From positions 2,294,001 through 2,358,000 of the forward strand of contig JAUKTV010000004.1 of assembly GCA_030549205.1 (NCBI GenBank): a stretch of 64,000 nucleotides of DNA. Direction: 5' to 3'. Made by a program: the position numbers and the translations under genes. Source of the stretch: Apiosordaria backusii (lineage: Eukaryota > Ascomycota > Sordariomycetes > Sordariales > Lasiosphaeriaceae). Position 1 is the first letter of the stretch. Each line of letters begins with the position of its first letter. This document shows, piece by piece, positions 1 through 10,756 of this stretch. The notes under the pieces are model-generated. The model had not been told where the DNA came from and did not search any database. It worked only from the letters and a program-made list of their open reading frames with translations.

Positions 1-3000
1 AGAGAACCCAGCCGTTGTGGCCGTGGGTGCTAGCCGCGGAGCGTTTCTCTTGATGGTACTTGTTGTGGCCCTGAAGCGAACGCCTCAGCCCAACCGAAGA
101 CACAGAGACAACCTTGAGATTTGCCTCCAGCCATCTCGCATCCCGCTTGACCAAGTCCCGCTTATCCTTCGCATATTCATGCAAGAAAATCTTGGACCGC
201 TCAACCACATGCTTCCTCAACCACTCCGCCCCATCCTGTCTCGACCTCTGCGAGCCCACCAAAATCTCCTCCTTTACCCGACTCCCCAGATTCTCCGACC
301 CAAGCGCCTGGTAAAAAGCCTCAAGCGTCTCGTCCTCCGGAGCACAAAGCAACGACTCCTTAAAGAGCCTATAACTGATATAATCATCCAGTATAACAAT
401 CTCCCCCGGCGCAGCCAAAACATAATGCTTCACCGGCGCCTCCTCCTCCTCATAACTCACATCCTCCGACCCCTTCGGCTTACTAGTAGCGAGCTCCCTC
501 GACCCCAACAACCAAGCCGCCGACCTCATCTTCTTGACCAGCTCCCTATCCTTCTTCAACGTCCCCCAGTGCTCAGCAAGAGACCTCAACAAACTCAAGT
601 ACTTATCCGGGCTCTGCAGCACACTCAGCAACCTCGCCGGTTCGCTACACGCCAAAGTAGCAATCTCATGCTTCGTCGGCTCCGTCCTCGCACCACATTT
701 AAACAAAAATGTATTGGCGTTCGGACCAAAGTCCACAAAGTCAAAGATGTCCCCGTACGTCGTCGAGTTGCCAAGGTAGCAGTTCTGCGGCTTCACATAG
801 ACAATCGACTCCTCGTTCTTGCCACCATACCCCCTACCTTCTTCCTCACCACCGGGACAATAGCCGCCCTCTTCAGCTGAGTCAGGGCGTTCATGTTGAG
901 ATCCGCCAGCCGGCTGCTAAAGTATTCGAAGAGAGTGATGGCGTTGCTACGGTCCTTGGGTGGTTTAGCAAGGAGCCTATCCACGCACAGCATGATGTTG
1001 GGGTCCCGTTGGACGCCAAACTTGGGCGCGTGGTCGTGCAGTTGTTTTCGGAGGATCTTGTACCCCAGCACCGCGGCTCGCTCGTTGACAAAACAGTGTG
1101 ACGGTGCAACCAACGCCCTGTCATCACCCTCAATGGGAAGGATAGCCTTGGGGGTCGTGGAGATGTCGAAAGCTGCATACCCATTCACCGAGTGGTTTTG
1201 AATGAAGTAGGTCATGGCGTTTCTCCGAAGTTCTTCGTCCGGTGAAGCCATCATATCAACGAGCTCAGGCACAGAGGGATAAGGGCGTAGCCCGAGCGTG
1301 GCCAGGAATCGGCCCTCTTTGCTGTTGGTTCTGAAACTACCTGGCGGTCCGGGCCACTGGAGAATAGGCAACCTCAAGGCGCGGAGGGTATTCTTGGGCT
1401 CAAACAACTCAGAAACCTTGTAAAGACGCGATGAGCCCTTGGTAGGCTCCATCCCACGAGGCCCATCCTCAGCAGGGCAGAGTGGCGACTCTTTGAGCTT
1501 CTTCATGTCGGCAGCAGGGATGTCAGCTTCGACGGAAGCAAGATACCTGATAAGCTCCATATGGCTCCATCGCGGGGCGGCAGCTCCTCCAGCAGAAGAG
1601 GGGGAGGGGCTCAGCAACCGCGTGAAGATTGTGTCCAGATCAACAGTCTTCCTTACACCTAGAGTCGTAAGAAACTTCTCTTTGACATTGGCACAGCCCT
1701 CCAGCGTGGGCAGGTCATCGAATAGCTTGACAGAAGGAAAGAAGGACTCGTTTGGCTTCTTCATGCCCATCTTTGTCGGCATGACCGTAATATTCCGCAA
1801 AGCCGACTCGACCGAGGACTTGGAACTTGGGCTAAGATGATCCCAACTCTTCGAAAGCACAGTCAGCACTTGTACTGCGAACGCGGAATTCTTCATAAGG
1901 TTTTGTTCCTCCTTTTGCCCAGCAGACTCAATCAAAAACCGGACCCAGGGCACTATCCCCAAAGGCTCCCAGCCCAGAGCACGCAGTTTGACCTCGGGAA
2001 TATTGACCGTGAAGGCATGCGGTAGACAAGTCGGCGGCACTGGCAGCGTCGCAGGAATGTTCTTGTTGTGGTAAAACAAAATAGTTCCCAGTGTGATGAT
2101 CTCCCCTGAATCACCACCCTCACTGACCGTCGCAACCGCAACATCCAAAAGACGTCTGATGTCGGCATGAGCATAGTCTGCAGCGGCCGCGCCATTCGAA
2201 ACCCACTGAATAAAATGACGAAGCTGATCCTTGTCCATTGCCTTTGCGCCCAGCTCTTGACAAATGTCATCAACGGTAACGTCCTTGATCAGCTCAAAGT
2301 CAATCAACTTCTTGATAAACGGATCGTCCTTCATTGAATTCAGGATGACTGGAATCCCACCAACGAACTTGCTAACCTCCTCGGACGAGTTCCGGACTTT
2401 TGACGTCGACAAAACGCCTCTCGACGAGAACACCTCAATCGAAGCACGTTTCCAAGCAGTCCAGAAAGCCTCCTCAATCAGCTGACCAACCATCGAGCTG
2501 GGCGTAGAATCCAGAAATGTATACGTCTTCAGAATATGAAGGGCTTCCGGAACAAACTTCTCCACATCAGCCAGCGACGGCCCCTTTTTGTTGTCGGCAG
2601 AGAGCCGTTTGAGCTTCTGATCCAGGTCCGCCATTTCGTTGATGAATGCAAGGCGGGAAATGATTCCTGCTACGCGCAGCATGTCTTGATTCCAAGTTCG
2701 TACCCACCGGGCATTCAAATCGATGGCCTCGCGCTCAACAGTCGGGATAACCGACGGCGCAAAAATGTGCATACCAGCACCGGTCGTCTGCGCAGTTGGG
2801 AAACCGATGAAGATGCGGCCACCCGGCTTCTTGCTAGGCAAGACAGAGGCGAAAATATCCGCCACCTTGGCAGCCTGACTGGAAGCTGACGTCTCCGAAG
2901 CAACCGTCTCATCATAAGACGAAGTCAAAATAGAAAGCTTCGTCTCTTTCGGTGGGGGTTTCTTGGTAGCCCGCTCAAGCTCAGCAGCAAAGGAAGCACC

Positions 3001-4035
3001 GACATTCGTCTCAATTGTCGCCGCTGTAACCCGAAGAAAAATCGTAGACGTCGCCAAGGCCGTGAGATCCTCCGCGATGGTATCCTGAACAACCTGCTCT
3101 TCCCTGGCAGCCTTCCCCCGAAGTCCCGCATTGGAAGACGCCGAAGTAAGTCTCGAGAAGAAATTCCTAAGTGAAGGCAGTTCAGAACCATGCTGGTCAT
3201 TGTTCCTGTTGGACGCCACTGCTTGGGGCTTCCACCCGATGACACTCATAAACGTCCCATCAATCTGTGTGCTCGTGCGGCCGGCCGCTTTCAGCTTCAT
3301 AAGCCCTCCCTGTGCTCTGGTCTCAAGGTCCCTCGGTATCGGAATCCCCAAGCTTGGTGATGATTTCTTCTGCAGGGACAATATCCTCCAGTCATCGATC
3401 CAAAACTCAACATTCTGCAGCGCGACGAATGTCAGACTGGTGGCAAGGAACTGGCTGACAGACAGCAGATTCGGCAGGGGTGTCGTCGTGTTCCTGTAAT
3501 CAAGAACGAAAGCCGTATCCTTGGTCACCTGCTCCTCCGGCAGCGAATACTTCTTGGTAAACAGCGCATTCCCCTTCCAGTAAAACGCCATCGCCTCACT
3601 CCCCGAGCTGACAAATGGTTCCTCGCAGTCAGCAAAGACACTGTAAAACCCAACACCAAAAGCGCCAATCTTGGTCTCATCCGGGTTTCCCTCGGCAATC
3701 CTCTTCAGTCTCGCCCAATCCGTCTTTGTGAACGGCTGGCCATCGTTTTGCACCACCAGTCGGCGGAGGGTATGGTTCTGGACAGCATGCCTGAGCAGCT
3801 CGGATTGGTTCGTCGTCTGTGGAAGCGGTACACTTGTTGAGGGGAGGGTCTCGAATTTGACCTTGACGGTGGTGGCCTGCGCATCGGCCGCATTCTGGAT
3901 CAATTCTCTGAGAGTTGTCCACTCCCCAGAGTATCTCGCCAAGACCTTGTCAATGAGGGCGCGGGTATCGACAGTGACCGCTTCTTCGTCATCGCCGTTT
4001 GTCAGAGCGGCCGCGCGAAGCCGTGCGTAATCCAT
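1..4035 (-). CDS. DUF3684/sacsin-like HSP90-type ATPase, partial (C-terminus beyond window), frame break near 830
   Basis: A large protein with an N-terminal GHKL (HSP90/sacsin-type) ATPase fold followed by the long fungal region known as DUF3684. Its cellular role is unknown; chaperone-like activity is inferred from the fold. The start is the first ATG (4033-4035), and the protein begins MDYARLRAAAL. The ATP-binding N-box (ELIQNAADA) lies at residues 44-52, an NDG motif at 97-99 and the glycine box (IGAFGVGFYSVF) at 123-134. The frame is open from 4035 to a stop at 793. Good coding sequence then resumes in another frame (…VYVKPQNCYLGN…, DIFDFVDFG, EPARLLSVLQSPDKYL) and runs to base 1. The switch is at a run of five C at 830-834. 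It could be a one-base frameshift, or a 53-nt phase-0 GT-AG intron without a clear branch site. The gene continues past the left edge. Confidence 0.88.
830..834 (-). other. Homopolymer at the frame break of the DUF3684 gene
   Basis: Five C on the + strand (GGGGG in the gene). Adding one G would join the upstream frame to the downstream coding frame. The alternative is a 53-nt intron starting at the GTAGGG that includes this run. Confidence 0.7.
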
Positions 4036-5579
4036 GGTGGTGACTTTCTTGTCCCACACACGGGGAATGGAGTACGATATGCAGCCTTGGTGTTCCCAGT
4101 ATTTGTCGTGGCTAAAGAGCGACTCGAATACCGGTGTGGGGGGGTCGATGGAGGTCGCTTGCCAGCAAGGTACGCGGATGCCTGGCTACGAAGAGTGGGT
4201 TGATCTACTAATCTTGGGAAGAATGTCTTGAAATATAAGTCCGAAAGTCAAAGATGTTCTCTTCTTTAAACCACAGAACAGAAAGGAAATGTGAAAGATT
4301 AAGGAAAGGGATCGAATATCATAGGATTCATTAACCGACGGAGCCTTGGAGGGGCTCGAGCCTTCTCAGCTGCACCTTAAGGGACCGGATGACAGGCTGC
4401 AGGCTGCAGGCGAGGCGGCGAGGCGAGTGACGTTGGCGTTTCAGCGGCAGGCAACGCGTCTTATCGTCTTATCCCGTCGCCCTTATCGCCGCCCGCTAAA
4501 ATGCCCTGGAGCAAGTTGCCTGAGCTTTGTCATCAGTGTTGAAGAAAGCCCATGGGGATGAAAGAAGCCTCTCGAAGGGCGCCACTGGATATCATACTTC
4601 ACATTTCGTAGCCCTTGTTGGTATTCAAGGAATATCAGAAGCACCCAGAGTCAATATGTCCTTTGAGATGTGTGGTGTTCCGGCAACCCGGATAACCCTA
4701 ACCCTTCCACACCCCCTTTTACCCCTGGTCGGCGTTCTTGAAAGGTCTGAGAAGAGTTCGATACCTAGGACTGATCATGAGGCAATATCAGTGGTGATTG
4801 CTCATGCAGTATTGTGTTGTTGCTTTGGATTTTCTCGGTATTCTCAATCTCACACAAGGGGCATCTCAAAGTCATCAGCAGAATGTCAAATCACGACCAG
4901 CACATTCTTAGCTAATACTTTCTTATCAACGCACCCTTCATTTCTGTTTCCTGCTGCGAGGTGTACAGAGCACACACAAGTGCTAACCTAATTAATCTCC
5001 TGTAACAATAACAACCAGCCCCACAAATATACAATCGAAACCGAGCTGATTCGTGGTGAAAACCCCGTAGGTTGTGTTGACCTGTGTCACGTAACCTCTT
5101 TCCTTCTTCCTCTCTCCGTATGTATAAACGCCTGCCTGTATCTCCTAGCTCTCTTTGTCCTAGTGGGAGCTGATCGCCATGGCAATTGACAGACTTCGGT
5201 GTTAAGTAGGATGACGAAGATAAACAATGTGAAAAAACTGTGTACTGCGTTTCTCCCTCCCTCTGAATGCTGTAAACTGTGGCTCCGAATACACTCCTGC
5301 TCCCAGACAGCACATGGATGCCTCCGCAGCCCTAAACTCCCGTCCCAATGAACCAATGCGGTAAAAAGAAAAATTATTATATTTACATTAAACCAAACAC
5401 TCATTGTTTTCCTTGTCGTGATGTGTCATCCAGACATGGTAGGTATAAAAATCCGATGGCTGTGATAGGACCAACAGGTGAGAAAGCCCATTGTGATGAC
5501 ACCAGACCGATAGGGGGGTATCTGAAGTAAATCTTTTCGGTCAACCGATATTTCTAGGCCAACCCTGTACAACCATCTT
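4036..5579. other. Intergenic: upstream region of the DUF3684 gene and 3' region of the chromodomain gene
   Basis: No supported gene. Open frames here are short, lack family features and mostly lack ATG starts. The one recognisable short motif is a double telomere-type word at 4693-4704. Confidence 0.7.
4693..4704 (+). promoter_or_regulatory. Telobox-like word
   Basis: TAACCCTAACCC, two units of the TTAGGG-type telomere repeat used by many fungi, lies about 660 bp upstream of the DUF3684 start codon. Teloboxes can bind Myb-type factors, but two units could also be chance. Confidence 0.3.
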
Positions 5580-8500
5580 CTAGTCACGGAGGTGGTTCCA
5601 CCTCCCATTCGCACCAGCCGGAGCATAACTCATGCCAGGGGCAGCAGGATCTGAACTTGCTGCAGCGGCGGGACTAGTGCCTCTGCTTCCAGCGCCAGCC
5701 CGTCCAGGTCTCGGGCTCGGCATCACTCCTCCCATGGCTCCTATCCGCGGACTACGCGGCGTGCTTCCTCCCCTCGTCTCCCTGCGGCCGTTCTTGAGTT
5801 GTTGATTCTCAGCTCTCAGGATATCCAACTCGCGCTCACGGTCCCGGACCATGGCCTGCAGTTCAGCGAGTTGGCGTTGGTGATCAGCCAGCCCATTCTG
5901 GGCGTGAATCTGCTGAATCCTGACGATGTTGTCGTTGGCCCGTGTCTTCAAATCTGCAATCTCCTCTCGGAGTCTGTTCATTTCGTCGCTTTGCTCTTGT
6001 TTGTAACTGGAAGCCTTCTGGTATTCCTGGCGGACAAAGTCGGCTTCGTTCGTCAGGGAAGCAGCCTTCTTCTCGGCCTTTTCTGCCCTTGCTTTGGTTT
6101 CCGCGAGTTCCTTTTCTAGTTGGGCAAAACGGGCAATATCAGGGATGGTTGATTGCTCCATAGCAAGCGTCGCTTCGGCGAGCTTGGATTCAAGGGTCTT
6201 ATTTTGCTCCTTGAGGGACGCGATCTCGGCCTTGCTAGCCTCGAGCTTATCAGTCGCGATTGCCATGTCTTTTTTGGCCTGTTTGCATTCCTTTTCAAAC
6301 TTGGACCGATCGTTGAGCGCGTCCGTATACCTCTCGTGGAGTTTGTTGAGGGTGCCTCTCCAGGATTCGAGCTCCTTCTCTAGAGGCTCGGTGTGGTCGC
6401 GCAGCTTGGAATTAATGCTGGTAAGGTCTCCGCACCGGCTTTCAAGCTTGAAGATCTGATGCACCAATCAGTGTTATATTCAAAAAAGAATTATCCAGCG
6501 CGTATTCTTACTTGGAATGCCAATGCCTCAAGTTGGGCAACAGGAATCTGAGCCAACTCAGCCAAATTGTTATTATCGACAGGGTGGCGCGCAAGAGTGT
6601 CCCTCAAAAGTTCAGTCATATGCACCGAAGAGGAAGCTCGCGCGGTCTTTCGACGCTTTGGAATCACATCTTGTTCATCATCCAGAGGCCGCTTCCGGCG
6701 CCCCATCTCGCCATTATCGCCTTGGGTTTGGGGCTGCGGCTCCCACATATCCTCCACGCTGATCGGAAGGGGCTGAGAGACGTAGTCGATGTCGTTCTCC
6801 GGGTTCTCCAGAAAACTGGCAAACGTAACGGCAACCTCATGAGGCGGGGGCGCGTGTTGGGGATCTTTGAGATGCTTGACCAACAGGGCAGTCACCTGGC
6901 AAAGCGCATTCCTGATCTCGAGGGGCGACATGTCGGGAAACGAGGTTGTCTCACGGAGCTGTAGTAGAATATGCTCCAAAGAGCAGATTGTGGCAAGGGA
7001 CAAGAATATTGTCGAGTCGCAACTGATCTTGGACGGCAGGTTGACCTGTCTGGCTTCATCGTCGAAGAGAACGACAACATCGACTTCCCCGCCAATATTG
7101 GACAGGTCTTGACCAGCTTCTGCCAAGATCACAGATGTATCCTGGCTGACGTGCTCTGGTGATTTTGTGCTCAGAACGGCGTACGTTTTGTTCAGTTGTG
7201 ACAAAGGAATCTCCTGCGAGATGATTTCCTCGAGGTATTTCAGCGGTCTACCCGGTCGCGACAATATTAAAATGCGGAGGTTGAGCCACCGCAGACTTTT
7301 GAGAAACTCGTACACAAACGAGAATTTGCTGTTGGAATTGATAGCATGCTTCAACATGCCCTCGGAATCGAGTCGATGGAATGTATCATCGTCAAACGCT
7401 GGCAAGTCCACAAGATCGTTCAATCTCTTAAAGAAGCTATCGATCTTGGCCGTCAGAGTGTCGTCCGGAATCTGCGAGGCTGAGTTGCAAAAAACATTGC
7501 CCAAATCAGTCATCGCTTGCAGGTTTTGGGCAATGGTATCAACATAGAGTGACCGGGTATTGGCCGCCATGGGCAGAGTAACCACGAACTGCCGAAGCTC
7601 AATAGGGTTCTCGTCAATGTCCTGTGTCGCTTCGTGATCAGATTCAACCGCTTCAGTGACCAGAGGCTCCGCATCGTGAACCGAAAACAGCGGATTGGAC
7701 ATGGTTGGGCCTTCATCGATGCCACGAGATAGATCCGCCGAGGTCGTAAGATCTGATGGCGCAACAGTTGTGGGTAGATGCTCATATTCCATCTCAAGAC
7801 TGTGGTGATGATTGCCGACGACAGGGAGTTCGGTGGGGAGCTCGGTGGACAATGTGAGACCTGCCGCTGAGTGATCGCTCTGTGTGGTAAGGAAATTGTT
7901 AAGGCCAATGGCTTCCTGCATGATCTCAACAGCAGAACGTCGGGGAAGCCTTCGACTTGACGGTGGCGCCACCATCGGAGATGGTTCTGGACCCGCTTCT
8001 GGCATTAGAAATGAAGGCTGTGGATGCTGTGGTTGAGCCTCTGTCTCTGGTTCTGGGTGTGGAACTGGACCTGGTTGTCCAATATTTGCCCAGGCGGCTC
8101 TCAAGAGGTCGGTAGCGGAGGGCTTGGGTGGTCGTGGTGGCGGCGTTGACCCCATTTTGTTGTGGTTGTGCACGGAGACTGGTCGCAATGGTTCAGTGTC
8201 TGATCGTTGTTGGGGAGAGTGACTTGTGGGGAAAATGAAACTGTGCGGCGGAACAGAACCGGAACTTACGGCTCTGTCCGGGCGGGTGTCACTAACAAGT
8301 GGTTTTGAGATGGTGTTCGCTGCCGAAATCGAGGTCCTCTCTTTTTGTGCCGTTTCTGGCACAATCTCTTCGGCACTCTGGCTCTGCTCCTGGGTTTGAG
8401 TTTGGATTTGGTCCAGGTCGCTCGAAAGTGGCACAATTGGATCCACCAACTGAGCTTGCTGCGAGTGCCAACTAGAACTCTGAGCCTGTGGTGAATTGAC

Positions 8501-9815
8501 CTGTGGTGAATCAATCCGCGGAGAGTTGGACACGCTTGGGATGATGGACTCGATGGGTGCAGGCGTGCCTTGCTGTTCGCCAAATGCGACTTGACTGTCT
8601 TGATTGACCTCTCTGTCTTGGTCAACGCCGGACACAGCGGACTCCACTCCGCCAAAGCCGTTGTTATTGAGGTGGTTGTAATCAGGCTGTGTCAAGAACC
8701 CCGACTCGATGCTGCTCTGCAGGTCGTTATTATCGTCTCGAAACTCGTGTGATCGGTTGTCTGGCTGGCGCGATGGAATCAGAGATTCCGAATGGATCGA
8801 TCTCGCCTCGTCGTGGCCCAAAGTTTGGGATTCTTCCTCCTGACTTGGCTTCTGTTGCCCCTTGTGCTCTTCGTCCTGGCCTTGCCCCACCTGCTGCTGC
8901 TCCTGCTCCTCGTCCTCCTCCTCGTCTTGCTCTTCGGGCTCTACCTGGTGCGCCGGTTCGTCCACCGCCTGAGAGTCTTTCGCTTGCTGCTCCTCGCGCT
9001 CAACGTCCAGTACCGCCACTGATAGCTCTCTGCCACCCACCTCAGACTGGCTAGACAACACCGTCTCTGGGATGGTCAAACTGGGGTCCGACTCGCCGGT
9101 AGCTTGGGAATCTGGAATCGTTCGCTGGCTATGGATCTTTCCAGCCGGGCTCTCGTTGCTATCGGTATGGGGTACAGAATTGGTCTGGCTGCTATTCTTG
9201 GACGAAAGCTGAGACGCCGTAAACAACTGATAGTCGTCGGGATCAAGCTGTGACAGCTGGGGAATCTCCAACACAATGCCTTTCCCTGTTCTATCGGGTA
9301 TGTCCTCGACTTCGATCCCTAGCTGCTCGCCATCAAGTATTGGAGATGTGTAGCCGGAATCGTCTCTCTTGGGCCTCTTGGGAGCTCTCGCGTCGTCTTT
9401 CTCAACACCTCCGGGAGAGGTGCTTGCTGGTCGCTTCCTGCTCGCTTGTGGATGCGCTTCCTCTTGGGCACGCTTCTCGGCTTCCCAGTCGTCGATCGCT
9501 AACTGACTTACGTGCCCAGCTGGCTCCTAAGAATGGCAACAAAAACATGGTGGTTAGCGTGTGCCCAGGGAATGAGACAAGCAGCTAGGACAGCTAAGCA
9601 AAAATAACACAGGAATCATGAGGTACCCAGGTTGGAGAGTAGCTCTCCCCGGCGGGGCTATCCGCCCAGTCTATCAAGTACAAGAGCTTCCCGCGCTCGA
9701 CCTTCTCGTCGAGGATGCCTCGAACTAGATACTCCTCTTCGGGAGTGGGATCGCGCGTCACCTTGCGATGTTTGGATTTGGGCGGTTTGGACTTGGCCTT
9801 CCTTCTGGCAGGCAT
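5580..9815 (-). CDS. Chromodomain protein with HDA2/3-like domain and coiled coil (CDP-2-like)
   Basis: Predicted 1359-residue nuclear protein built from three exons: 9815-9627, 9526-6512 and 6455-5580. The introns are 100 and 56 nt, GT-AG, and all junctions keep frame. Residues 1-20 are basic. A chromodomain follows (about 20-83: EEEYLVRGILD, LLYLIDWADSP, YSPTW|EPAGHV, LAIDDWE), split by intron 1. Residues about 84-690 are Gln/Ser/Glu/Pro-rich and probably disordered. About 700-980 resembles the HDA2/HDA3 fold of class II histone deacetylase complexes (SFVYEFLKSLRW, ILILSRPGRPLKYLEE, DVVVLFDDEAR, SLEHILLQLRE). About 1070-1290 is a long coiled coil, and the tail is Gly/Pro/Arg-rich. Known relatives recruit an HDA1-type deacetylase to H3K9-methylated chromatin, as the Neurospora HCHC complex does; equivalence to CDP-2 is inference. 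Start at 9815 because MPARRKAKSKPPK begins the basic lead; no ATG-initiated upstream extension is supported. Confidence 0.9.
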
Positions 9816-10038
9816 TGGCAACCTTCTGTCAGATAGGGCAAGGCTGCCAGGGGAAATTCCGCGTGCAGACGCGAACTCGTGCAACAAACCGGCGACCAAG
9901 CGCCTTGGTGATTGTCCTCGGAAGGCTGCGACAGCCGGGCCCTTGACATCTGGTTAGTCACGCATTGGCAAGGGTCTTTTGTCAGTCGCCGACACGTGTT
10001 GATTGGCCAGCCTTACCTGGTGCTGGAGTCGCTATGTA

Positions 10039-10048
10039 GTCACGTGAC
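10039..10048. promoter_or_regulatory. Palindromic E-box GTCACGTGAC
   Basis: A perfect 10-bp palindrome centred on CACGTG, about 225 bp upstream of the chromodomain gene start. A second CACGTG is at 9993-9998. CACGTG is the standard bHLH (Cbf1/Pho4-type) site. Function here is inferred from position only. Confidence 0.4.
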
Positions 10049-10400
10049 CGTGAAGTTTGCTTGGCAGTAGGACCGTCCAAGCACGTCTGGCTGCCGAGCG
10101 TTTGCTTGCGGGAATGGATTGCTGGTGTTGAAGATATCTGGGTTCGCTCACGAGGCTGGTCAGTCTTTTCTGTACGTTTGCGAACCAGGCTCTGTTAATT
10201 CTTACGCTTGCTCGAGAAAACAATGGCGGAGGCAGAAGAAAACGGTTCTGGTCGAGCTGCTGCTAAACTTAAGAAAAGTTGTGGGCTGAGAAAAAGAGAA
10301 GTAGGTCTATCTCCGCACAGGTAGGTGGTAATTTAAGCACTTCTCGATGATTTGACTCGCCTTCCAGTTCGCAGTGGCTTTTGAGCGGTTGCGAAAGTAC

Positions 10401-10424
10401 CTGTCGACTGTCGACAATCGACAG
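10401..10424. promoter_or_regulatory. 24-bp near-perfect inverted repeat
   Basis: Two abutting 12-nt arms, CTGTCGACTGTC and GACAATCGACAG, pair at 11 of 12 positions. The sequence lies about 330 bp upstream of the sphingomyelinase ATG. It could be a binding site for a dimeric factor; no known factor is recognised. Confidence 0.4.
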
Positions 10425-10756
10425 CTGAGAGTTGATAATGGGACCTCCTCTGACTTGTCACAATACCTCGGGGAGCGCGCACACAGCCCGTGAATAGGCA
10501 CAATGGGACCTCACATCATGTCTGAGAAGTAATCCCAAGCCTTCTCAAACAGCAGGAAGCAGGCAACACCGGCGATGAGGCTAGCTCTGGCCGTTGATAC
10601 CCGGCTGTAACGACAAACGCTCGGAAGCCAGCCGTTGAGAAGTCAGGTAACACAAGCCGTCAAATTAGGTACGGATAGGAACTTGGGATCACAGATTCGT
10701 AATGCGTAATACCCCTCACAGTCGACACAGTCTTCATTTCTCTCTCGAGGTTGAAG

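Larger units (their letters stand above)
9816..10756. promoter_or_regulatory. Divergent promoter region, chromodomain gene / sphingomyelinase gene
   Basis: A 0.94-kb head-to-head intergenic region with no supported gene. It contains two CACGTG E-boxes (9993-9998 and 10041-10046) and a strong imperfect palindrome at 10401-10424. Upstream of the sphingomyelinase start is a short pyrimidine-rich lead. Confidence 0.6.

Noticed and set aside
17..880. Long + strand open frame at the left edge
   Set aside because: It is antisense to the DUF3684 gene, starts with a non-ATG codon and has the Arg/Pro/Leu bias of a reverse-strand shadow.
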